Shown here one piece after another: positions 6,912 through 13,169 of a DNA stretch of 20,574 nt. Within the stretch, counting starts at the first letter, position 1. Each line of letters opens with the position of its first letter. Source of the stretch: an uncultured Clostridium sp. (GTDB taxonomy: Bacteria; Bacillota; Clostridia; TANB77; CAG-508); NCBI GenBank assembly GCA_900554635.1, contig USHY01000020.1:1-20574 (forward strand). The letters are read 5' to 3'. The position numbers and the translations under genes were made by a program. Under the pieces are notes generated by a model. That model was given only the letters and a program-made list of their open reading frames with translations. It searched no databases and was not told the DNA's origin.

Positions 6912-6946
6912 AGAATAGTAAATAATATAATGTTATTTACTATTCT
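6912..6946 (-). terminator. Hairpin terminator between hpf and rpiA
   Basis: Perfect 14-bp AT-rich inverted repeat (6912-6925 and 6933-6946; AGAATAGTAAATAA arm) with a 7-nt loop. On the minus strand it is followed by TTTTTAAAAA. It lies 22 nt after the hpf stop and 25 nt before rpiA. Confidence 0.75.
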
Positions 6947-6968
6947 CAAAGTTGCTTACGCGTTATTT

Positions 6969-7496
6969 TTAAACATCTGGCTCACATAAACCAAAGTTTT
7001 TATTATCTTTTAATTTGAACAATACATTTACTTTGTTTGTTTCTGAATTTATAAATGTTATAAATCTATCTGCTGGTTTTTCTTGTAATTTTAATATTGC
7101 ATCCTCAGGTGTCATAGGTTTTAGGTCATAATAAACTGTTTTTATTATTTCTCCTTCTGTTTCTACTTCTTTAACATCTACAGGTAAGTTTTTGATTGAA
7201 TCTTCTTTATTTGCTCTGTCTTTTTTTGTTTTCATCTTTCTTACTTGACCTTCGATTATATCTAAATCTTTGTCGATTGATGCATATAAATCATTATGAG
7301 CTGTAACTGCTCTAAATACGCCTGCTACTGCTTTTACAGTCATTTCTGCGATTTGCTCATTTCTTTCTGTTCTTAATGTTACTGATACATCAAAATCTTC
7401 TCCAAAGTATTTTTCAATTCTGTCCATTTTTTTGTTTACATAGTCCTTAATAGCCTCTGTTGCTGATAAGTCTTTTCCTAAAATTGTTACGTTCAT
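6969..7496 (-). CDS. hpf: Ribosome hibernation promoting factor, long form
   Basis: The 175-residue protein is the long HPF/RaiA type found in Bacillota. The N-terminal S30AE domain (about 1-100, beginning MNVTILGKDLSATEAIKDYV) binds the 30S decoding region. After a charged linker (MKTKKDRANKEDSIKN), a C-terminal domain (about 120-175, with the PMTPEDAILKLQ and FITFINSETNKVNVLFKLKD segments) mediates 30S-30S contact and 100S ribosome dimers in stationary phase. The ATG at 7496 has an ideal AAGGAGG site 7 nt upstream. It lies downstream of pnp with a 49-bp gap containing a long AT palindrome and a possible promoter, and ends in a hairpin. Confidence 0.95.
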   Translation of the reverse strand: MNVTILGKDLSATEAIKDYVNKKMDRIEKYFGEDFDVSVTLRTERNEQIAEMTVKAVAGVFRAVTAHNDLYASIDKDLDIIEGQVRKMKTKKDRANKEDSIKNLPVDVKEVETEGEIIKTVYYDLKPMTPEDAILKLQEKPADRFITFINSETNKVNVLFKLKDNKNFGLCEPDV

Positions 7497-7519
7497 ACGT
7501 TTTCCTCCTTAAAATTTAT

Positions 7520-7540
7520 ATATAATATTAAATATTATAT
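7520..7540 (-). repeat. 21-bp AT palindrome in the pnp-hpf gap
   Basis: ATATAATATT, a central A, then AATATTATAT: a perfect palindrome. It contains TATAAT/TATTAT -10-like hexamers and follows a TTGTGA (minus strand, about 7541-7546), so it may be the hpf promoter region or an operator. No T run follows, so it is not a standard terminator. Confidence 0.4.
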
Positions 7541-7545
7541 CACAA

Positions 7546-9654
7546 TTAGTTTTCTTGTTGTTCTCCTATTTTCTTTAAGCTAATTTTTCCTTGTTTATCA
7601 ATATCTAAAACTTTAACTATTACTCTATCTCCTACTGATAAAACATCTTCTATTTTTTCTACTCTTTCTTTTGAAATTTTTGAAATATGAAGTAATCCTT
7701 CTTTTCCTCCACCAACATCTACAAATGCTCCAAATGGCATTAATTTTGTAACAACACCATCATAATATTCTCCTACTTCAATTTCTCTTACAATGTTTTC
7801 AATTTTGTCTATAGCTTTTTGTGCAGCTTCTTTATCTACTGAGTAAACTACTACATTGCCTTCTTCAGAAATGTCTATTTTAACACCTGTTTCTTCAATT
7901 ATCTTATTTATTGTTTTTCCACCTGTTCCAATAACATCTTTTATTTTTTCAGGTTTGATTTTCATTGTTAATATTTTTGGTGCATATTTAGAAACTTCTT
8001 CTCTTGGTTTTGCAATTTGTTTTAGCATAATTTCATCTAATATATATTGACGTGCTTTTCTTGTTCTTGCAAAAGCTTCTTCAATTATCTTGTATGATAA
8101 TCCATCTACTTTTATATCAACTTGAATAGCTGTTATACCATTCTTTGTTCCACCAACTTTAAAGTCCATGTCTCCAAAGAAATCTTCTAATCCTTGAATA
8201 TCTGTAAGCATTATATAGTTATCTGGATTTTCCATATCTGTAACTAAACCTGTTGAAATACCTGCAACTGGTTCTTTAATTGGAACACCTGCATCCATTA
8301 ATGCTAGCGTACTTCCGCAGATACTTGCTTGTGATGTTGAACCATTTGAGCTTAGAACTTCTGATACAACTCTTATTGTATAAGGGAATTCTTCCTCACT
8401 TGGAATTACTGGAACTAATGCTCTTTCAGCTAATGCTCCATGTCCAATTTCTCTTCTGCCAGGTCCACGAACTGGTTTTGCTTCACCAACACTGTATCCT
8501 GGGAAATTGTATTGATGAATATATCTTTTTGATGTTTCTTCATCTAATCCATCTAATAATTGTTCATCTGTTGTCATTCCTAGTGTTGCTATAGACATAA
8601 CTTGTGTTTGTCCTCTTGTGAATACTGCACTTCCATGTACTCGTGGTAAAATTCCAACTTCACATGATAATGGTCTTATTTCATCTATTTGACGTCCATC
8701 TGGTCTTTTATGTTCATTTAAAATCATTGCTCTTACAGACTTCTTTTCAAGTTTATATAAACTATCTGCAATATCTGTTTTTATTTCTTCTGCTCTTTCT
8801 TCTCCGTATTTTTCTACGAAATAAGCTTTAACATCTTCAGCTAATTTTTCCATGTTTTTGTCTCTTGTTTCTTTATCAAGAGCTTGTACATCTTTGTACA
8901 TTCTATCATAAAAGTTTGTTTCAATTTCTTCATAGATGTCATGGTCAACTTCAAATGATTTATATTCAAATTTTGGTTTTCCTATTTCTTCTTTGATTTT
9001 TGAAATAAATTCACAAACCTTTTTAATTTCAACATGTCCTGCTTTAATTGCTTCTAACATTTTATCATCTGGTAATTCTTTTGCACCAGCTTCTATCATT
9101 GCTATCTTGTCCATTGTTCCTGCAACTAATAGGTCTAGTTCTGATTTTTTTCTTTGTTCTAATGTTGGGTTTATAACAAACTCTCCATCAACATAACCAA
9201 CTTTAACTGCTGCTGTTGGTCCACCAAATGGGATATCAGATATTGAAAGTGCTGCTGATGTACCTATCATTGCGCATACTTCTGGTGAATTATCAATTTC
9301 TACTGATAATACTGTTGCTGTAACTACAACATCATTTCTAAAGTCTTTTGGGAATAAAGGTCTGATTGGTCTATCAATTGCCCTTGATACTAATATTGCT
9401 TTATCAGCTGCTTTTCCTTCTCTTCTTGTAAATCCTCCTGGTATTTTTCCTGCTGCATACATTTTTTCTTCATAGTCTACTGATAATGGGAAAAAGTCTA
9501 TACCATCTCTTGGTTCTTTAGATGCTACAACATTTACCATAACAACTGTGTCCCCATATCTTACTAATACATTAGCATTTGTAAGTCCTGCTAATTTTCC
9601 TGTTTCAATTGTAAGTGTTCTTCCTGCTAATTCCATTGAATATGTTTTAAACAT
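7546..9654 (-). CDS. pnp: Polyribonucleotide nucleotidyltransferase (PNPase)
   Basis: The 702-residue protein has the full PNPase architecture: a first RNase PH-like domain (about 1-220), a helical linker, a second catalytic RNase PH domain containing EAKPVRGPGRREIGHGALAERAL around residue 400, a KH domain (about 555-615, with IKDVIGTGGKTINKI) and an S1 domain (about 625-695, YDGVVTKLMPFGAFVDVGGGKEGLLHIS). It is a trimeric 3'-5' phosphorolytic exoribonuclease that degrades mRNA. The ATG at 9654 has an AAGGAGAG site about 8 nt upstream. The rpsO-pnp order is conserved across bacteria. The leader contains a long-range inverted repeat (9690-9700 with 9779-9789) that could be relevant to autoregulation. 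Confidence 0.97.
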   Translation of the reverse strand: MFKTYSMELAGRTLTIETGKLAGLTNANVLVRYGDTVVMVNVVASKEPRDGIDFFPLSVDYEEKMYAAGKIPGGFTRREGKAADKAILVSRAIDRPIRPLFPKDFRNDVVVTATVLSVEIDNSPEVCAMIGTSAALSISDIPFGGPTAAVKVGYVDGEFVINPTLEQRKKSELDLLVAGTMDKIAMIEAGAKELPDDKMLEAIKAGHVEIKKVCEFISKIKEEIGKPKFEYKSFEVDHDIYEEIETNFYDRMYKDVQALDKETRDKNMEKLAEDVKAYFVEKYGEERAEEIKTDIADSLYKLEKKSVRAMILNEHKRPDGRQIDEIRPLSCEVGILPRVHGSAVFTRGQTQVMSIATLGMTTDEQLLDGLDEETSKRYIHQYNFPGYSVGEAKPVRGPGRREIGHGALAERALVPVIPSEEEFPYTIRVVSEVLSSNGSTSQASICGSTLALMDAGVPIKEPVAGISTGLVTDMENPDNYIMLTDIQGLEDFFGDMDFKVGGTKNGITAIQVDIKVDGLSYKIIEEAFARTRKARQYILDEIMLKQIAKPREEVSKYAPKILTMKIKPEKIKDVIGTGGKTINKIIEETGVKIDISEEGNVVVYSVDKEAAQKAIDKIENIVREIEVGEYYDGVVTKLMPFGAFVDVGGGKEGLLHISKISKERVEKIEDVLSVGDRVIVKVLDIDKQGKISLKKIGEQQEN

Positions 9655-9689
9655 TTCTTTCTCTCCTTTTATTTTATTTGATACAGTGT

Positions 9690-9789
9690 TTTTAAGATAA
9701 TTATATTACTAAGTAACCTCTAAAATATATTCGAATTTATTTTGAGAATACATTTTACAAGCTACTTTCCATAATATTTTATCTTAAAA
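9690..9789 (-). repeat. Long-range inverted repeat in the pnp leader
   Basis: TTTTAAGATAA (9690-9700) and TTATCTTAAAA (9779-9789) are perfect 11-bp complements enclosing 78 nt between the rpsO hairpin and pnp. A small palindrome TTACTTAGTAA (on the minus strand) also lies inside, next to a TATAAT hexamer. Confidence 0.45.
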
Positions 9790-9795
9790 TAGCAC

Positions 9796-9823
9796 AACAA
9801 GGCGGGATTTATCCGCCTTTGTT
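9796..9823 (-). terminator. Hairpin after rpsO, probably leaky
   Basis: AACAAGGCGG (9796-9805) pairs with CCGCCTTTGTT (9813-9823) with one bulged base, 1-2 nt after the rpsO stop. The minus-strand continuation GTGCTATTTT has no clean T run. It may stabilise the rpsO mRNA end while allowing readthrough into pnp. Confidence 0.6.
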
Positions 9824-9824
9824 A

Positions 9825-10088
9825 TTACTTTCTTAAATTTAATTTTTCAACTATTTCTCTGTATTTTGGTAAATCATTTTTAGATAGATAGTTTAATAAA
9901 TTTCTTCTTTTACCAACCATTTGTAAAAGTCCACGTCTTGAATGGTTATCTTTTTTGTGTACTTTTAAATGTTCTGTTAGTTCATTAATTCTTTCAGTTA
10001 AAAGTGCGATTTGAACTTCTGATGAACCTGTATCTTTTTCATCTCTACCGAAACTTTTGATAATTTCTGTCTTTCTTTCCTTAGTCAT
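9825..10088 (-). CDS. rpsO: 30S ribosomal protein S15
   Basis: The 87-residue product is a full-length S15 (normally 88-89 residues). It contains the family pattern TGSSEVQIALLTERINELTEHLKVHKKDNHSRRGLLQMVGKRRNLLNYL, including the 16S-binding HKKDNHSRRGL loop. It binds the central domain of 16S rRNA early in 30S assembly. The ATG at 10088 follows AGGAGG by about 7 nt. It has a strong promoter and a leader of about 90 nt; S15 represses its own mRNA in several bacteria, and a hairpin lies at the 5' end of this leader. It heads the rpsO-pnp pair. Confidence 0.97.
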   Translation of the reverse strand: MTKERKTEIIKSFGRDEKDTGSSEVQIALLTERINELTEHLKVHKKDNHSRRGLLQMVGKRRNLLNYLSKNDLPKYREIVEKLNLRK

Positions 10089-10161
10089 TTTGTTTTCCTC
10101 CTTTTAATTTTAATTTGCCTTAAACTGAACTTAAAGTCGGATTTCTCTATTAAGCTAAGTA

Positions 10162-10180
10162 AAAGGTAGTTTTTACCTTT
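10162..10180 (-). other. Hairpin at the 5' end of the rpsO leader
   Basis: AAAGGTA (10162-10168) and TACCTTT (10174-10180), 5-nt loop, at the predicted transcription start (about 10177). It could protect the 5' end or be part of an S15-responsive leader. No further known S15-leader motif was recognised. Confidence 0.4.
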
Positions 10181-10183
10181 ATT

Positions 10184-10212
10184 ATTGTACTATATTTTAG
10201 GCCAAATTGCAA
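10184..10212 (-). promoter_or_regulatory. Promoter of rpsO
   Basis: Minus strand TTGCAA (10207-10212), 17-bp spacer, TACAAT (10184-10189). Confidence 0.75.
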
Positions 10213-10245
10213 GGGTTTTGTTAAATTTAGTTGTTTTTTGCTTTT

Positions 10246-11868
10246 TTATCCTACTTTTCTAAGTTCTCTAGCATTTTCAAGAGCTGTTTGGGTTATTTCA
10301 CCATTTGAAATTCTTGCAATTTCTGCTATTGTCTCTTCTTCTGTTAGTTTTTTTACATTTGTTCTTGTTTTACTATTCTTTATTTCTTTGTAAATATAAT
10401 AATTATTTGTACCTTGTGCTGCAATTGATGGTAAGTGTGTAATACATAGTGTTTGGTGCTTTTTAGATATTATTCTCATTTTTTCTGCAACTGCTTTTGC
10501 TGCTTTTCCACTTATTCCTGTATCTATTTCATCAAATACTAGTATTGGCACATCATCAACATCTGCAAGAACTGTTTTTATTGCAAGCATTATTCTTGAC
10601 ATTTCACCACCTGAGGCTATTTTGCTAAGTTCTTTGTTTTCTTCTCCAATATTTGTACATATCATAAATCTAACATTATCATTTCCATTTATACCATATG
10701 TTGCCTGTTTTTCTATTTTTGTACTAAATCTCGCATTTGGCATTTCTAAATCTCTTAATTCTTTGTTTATTTTATCGCTAAGTATTGTAGCATATTTGTT
10801 TCTTAACTCATTCATTTTTTCGCATAGGTTACTCATATGTTTTTCTGTTTTGTTTAGCTTTTCATTAATCTGTTTATTTATTACTTCTACATTTTCAATT
10901 ATATTAATTTCCTGCTCTAAATTTTCTTGGTATTTAACTATCTCTTCTATGCTATTCCCATATTTTCTTTTTAATGAGAAAATTAAATCTAACCTTTTTT
11001 CAACTTCATCTCTTTCATATTCATCAAAACTTGCATCATCTTTAAGGTTTGATAAATCCCTAGCTGTTTCCTGTAGTTCATAATATATGCTTTTTAGTTC
11101 TGATAATTTATCTCGGTAAATATTCCCAAAATTTTCTATCTTTTCTAGGCATCTAATTGAATTAGATATAGATTCAATAGCATTTGTATTTATGTTTTCA
11201 TCTATTGCCATAAGGTTTTCTTTTAGTTTTTCACTATTCATCATAATAGTGTGCTTCTCTTCTAATTCTTTATCTTCTCCAATTTTTAAATTTGCTGTAT
11301 CTATTTCATTAAATTGGTATCTTAATAAATCCAATCTTCTAGTTTTTTCTTTTTCATCTCCATAGTTGTTTTTTAATTGTTCTTTTAGATTGTTATATTC
11401 TGTATAAAATTGTTCATATTCTTTAGCTATATTTTTAAGTTCTGAACCAATAAAACTGTCAAGATATTTTATGTGTTTTCCATTATCTAATAGATTTTGG
11501 CTGTCGTGTTGTCCATGTATATCAATGATTTTTGCCATAAAGTTTTTTAGTTCTGTAACTGTTACAAGTTTTCCATTAATTTTACATGTGTTTCTTCCAT
11601 TAGAATATATTTCTCTTGAAATAATAATGTTGCCATCTTCAGCTTTTTCACTCTGTGGGCAAAAGATACAGGCTTCAATAAGTGAATACTCTTCACCTTT
11701 TCTTATCATTTCTTTCGAAAATCTTTCTCCACTTAAGATTGCAAGTGAGCCAATTATTAGAGTTTTTCCAGCTCCTGTTTCACCAGTTAAAACATTAAAT
11801 CCTTCTTGAAAATCTATTGATAAATCATCTATTATTCCTATATTTTTAATATGTAGTGTAGATAGCAT
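10246..11868 (-). CDS. recN: DNA repair protein RecN
   Basis: The 540-residue SMC-like ATPase acts at DNA double-strand breaks, tethering ends for RecA-dependent repair. Walker A GETGAGKT is at residues 29-36. A long charged coiled-coil middle (about 150-370) separates it from the C-terminal ATPase half with LASGGEMSRIMLAIK and VLVFDEIDTGISGKAA (signature and Walker B), then CITHLPSIAAQ. It is somewhat shorter than B. subtilis RecN (about 570 residues), the difference falling in the coiled coil. The ATG at 11868 has TGGAGG about 9 nt upstream. A 35-bp palindrome covers the -10 and start region, which may be a LexA-like operator. It has its own promoter downstream of nadE. Confidence 0.95.
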   Translation of the reverse strand: MLSTLHIKNIGIIDDLSIDFQEGFNVLTGETGAGKTLIIGSLAILSGERFSKEMIRKGEEYSLIEACIFCPQSEKAEDGNIIISREIYSNGRNTCKINGKLVTVTELKNFMAKIIDIHGQHDSQNLLDNGKHIKYLDSFIGSELKNIAKEYEQFYTEYNNLKEQLKNNYGDEKEKTRRLDLLRYQFNEIDTANLKIGEDKELEEKHTIMMNSEKLKENLMAIDENINTNAIESISNSIRCLEKIENFGNIYRDKLSELKSIYYELQETARDLSNLKDDASFDEYERDEVEKRLDLIFSLKRKYGNSIEEIVKYQENLEQEINIIENVEVINKQINEKLNKTEKHMSNLCEKMNELRNKYATILSDKINKELRDLEMPNARFSTKIEKQATYGINGNDNVRFMICTNIGEENKELSKIASGGEMSRIMLAIKTVLADVDDVPILVFDEIDTGISGKAAKAVAEKMRIISKKHQTLCITHLPSIAAQGTNNYYIYKEIKNSKTRTNVKKLTEEETIAEIARISNGEITQTALENARELRKVG

Positions 11869-11871
11869 AAT

Positions 11872-11906
11872 AAAATACCTCCAAAACTTTTGTTTGGAAG
11901 TATTTT
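11872..11906 (-). promoter_or_regulatory. Palindrome over the recN -10/start, possible operator
   Basis: AAAATACCTCCAAA (11872-11885) and TTTGGAAGTATTTT (11893-11906) form a 14-bp inverted repeat with one mismatch (G-T wobble in RNA) and a 7-bp centre. The centre reads CAAAC-AAAA-GTTTT on the minus strand, a degenerate match to the LexA box CGAAC-N4-GTTCG. Transcription is predicted to start near 11895, inside the repeat, so it is better read as a DNA operator than as an RNA hairpin, although one arm holds the GGAGG ribosome binding site. Confidence 0.45.
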
Positions 11907-11930
11907 ATATCTTTTTTAATCAAATGTCAA
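11902..11930 (-). promoter_or_regulatory. Sigma-A promoter of recN
   Basis: Minus strand TTGACA (11925-11930), 17-bp spacer, TAAAAT (11902-11907). Confidence 0.8.
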
Positions 11931-11954
11931 TAGTTTTTAGAAAATTTGTTTGTA

Positions 11955-12725
11955 TTATTTTTCTTCATTAAATACTTGTATTGGTTTTAGTTTGTGCATG
12001 TTTTTTTCATTTTTTTCTTTTATCATTCTATCAATTTCAGTATTTCCTGATGTTCCATTTATAATATAATTATCTATTTGTTCATATGTTATTCCAAGTT
12101 CTTCTTCATCTGTTTGTCCTAGCCATAAGTCAGCAGAAGGTTTTGCAGTTATTATGCTTTCTGGTACTTCAAGTTCCTTTGCCAAAATATATACTTCTCT
12201 TTTAGTAATATTTGCCAATGGATTTATATCATGTGCTCCATCTCCCCATTTTGTAAAATATCCACATGTAGCTTCAGATAGATTTCCTGTACCTATTACT
12301 AGAAGATTATTAATTTGAGCATATTCATAAAGATATGTCATTCTAATTCTTGGTCTTATATTTGCTTTAGCCATTTCTGTATTTGCAATACTTGTTGTAG
12401 TGTTTATTGTTATTGAGTCTACTGTATCTTTGATGTCAAAAATATGATATTCAAATTTGAATTTATTTATTAAGTCCATTGCATGAGTATATGTATTAGA
12501 ATTTTTCATTCCGTTTCCATATGGCATAATTACTAGGTGAACTTTTATTCCTGCTTTTTGGCATAATCTTGCCACTGTACTACAATCTACGCCACCACTC
12601 ATTCCTAAAACAACGCCTTCTGTTTTAGAACTTTTAACTTGGTTTTCAATCCAGTTTCCTATTTTTTTTACATAGTCTTTGGCATTTTCTTCTGTAATTA
12701 AAAAATTTTTGTTTTTCATATTCAA
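11955..12725 (-). CDS. nadE: NAD+ synthetase, ammonia-dependent type
   Basis: The 256-residue enzyme makes NAD+ from deamido-NAD+, ATP and ammonia, the last step of NAD synthesis. The PP-loop SGGVDCS is at residues 43-49 (usually SGGIDSS). Downstream are GTGNLSEATCGYFTKWGDGAHDINPLANITKREVY and KPSADLWLGQTDEEELGITYEQID, characteristic of NadE. No N-terminal glutaminase (nitrilase) domain is present, so free ammonia is the likely nitrogen source. Two in-frame starts exist: TTG at 12725 and ATG at 12719. AAGGAG (about 12733-12738) is 7 nt from the TTG but 13 nt from the ATG, so I favour TTG. It lies just past the hairpin ending the 98-aa gene, with no clear promoter between; readthrough is possible. 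Confidence 0.94.
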   Translation of the reverse strand: MNMKNKNFLITEENAKDYVKKIGNWIENQVKSSKTEGVVLGMSGGVDCSTVARLCQKAGIKVHLVIMPYGNGMKNSNTYTHAMDLINKFKFEYHIFDIKDTVDSITINTTTSIANTEMAKANIRPRIRMTYLYEYAQINNLLVIGTGNLSEATCGYFTKWGDGAHDINPLANITKREVYILAKELEVPESIITAKPSADLWLGQTDEEELGITYEQIDNYIINGTSGNTEIDRMIKEKNEKNMHKLKPIQVFNEEK

Positions 12726-12754
12726 TCAATCTCTCCTTTGCTTATTAATAGTTC

Positions 12755-12780
12755 AGCACCGACCATGTTTGGTCAGTGCT
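12755..12780 (-). terminator. Hairpin after the 98-aa gene, ahead of nadE
   Basis: AGCACCGACCA (12755-12765) pairs with TGGTCAGTGCT (12770-12780) around a 4-nt loop. The single mismatch becomes a G-U pair only in RNA made from the minus strand, which supports that direction. No T run follows (GAACTATTAATAA), so it is likely leaky. Confidence 0.6.
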
Positions 12781-12796
12781 TACTTAGGAATTAAGG

Positions 12797-13093
12797 TTAT
12801 TCCCTAGGAATAGTAACAATGATCTGGAACCAGCTCTCTCCAAAGTCCTTTGTTTCAACATCTTTGAAGTTGATGGAAAGATGTTTCAGGATTTCTCCTT
12901 GCACTTTGTATGAGTCATTTACCTTTGGGCAAATAGTGTCACGAAGAGTTAAGTAAACTTTGTTGGTTTCTTCGTTGACACCAAATTGAAGAGTATGTTC
13001 TTTGTAAAGAAGATCATCCCAAGATAGATTTGCAATTCTCAAATCAAGTTCAGCTGTCATTTTAACCTTGTTTGCGCCCTGTTGTAGTGTCAT
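12797..13093 (-). CDS. Small soluble protein of unknown function (98 aa)
   Basis: I do not recognise this protein. It starts MTLQQGANKVKMTAEL and is probably beta-rich: alternating hydrophobic stretches (ELDLRIANLSW, HTLQFGVNEETNKVYLTLRD, EILKHLSINFKDVE, SWFQIIVTIPRE). It has a single Cys, no signal peptide and no membrane segment. Like the genes at 553-867 and 4793-5077 it looks GC-richer than its neighbours by eye, has its own promoter with an extended -10, and ends in a hairpin. The ATG at 13093 follows GAAAGGAATTTATACATC, a moderate ribosome binding site about 11 nt upstream. It is wedged between the activase stop and nadE on the same strand. A small binding protein or phage-derived protein is possible, but nothing seen decides this. 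Confidence 0.72.
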   Translation of the reverse strand: MTLQQGANKVKMTAELDLRIANLSWDDLLYKEHTLQFGVNEETNKVYLTLRDTICPKVNDSYKVQGEILKHLSINFKDVETKDFGESWFQIIVTIPRE

Positions 13094-13136
13094 GATGTAT
13101 AAATTCCTTTCAAAAATCCTTTCGGAAGTTATATTT

Positions 13137-13165
13137 ATTATACCACAATACTTAATTTTAGTAAA
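13137..13165 (-). promoter_or_regulatory. Promoter of the 98-aa gene
   Basis: Minus strand TTTACT (13160-13165), 17-bp spacer, TATAAT (13137-13142) with an extended -10 (TGG). The leader is about 40 nt and contains a small TCC-GAAA-GGA hairpin. The -35 lies only 4 bp beyond the activase stop codon. Confidence 0.65.
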
Positions 13166-13169
13166 TATT

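Noticed and set aside
6887..6949. 21-codon N-terminal extension of rpiA
   Set aside because: It runs through the hpf terminator and lacks a ribosome binding site, whereas 6886 has AAAGGGG at the right distance.
8280..8594. Plus-strand open frame of 104 codons inside pnp
   Set aside because: Antisense shadow of a highly conserved region of pnp; Leu/His-rich and without ribosome binding site. Similar shadows inside fbp, recN and the activase gene were dropped for the same reason.
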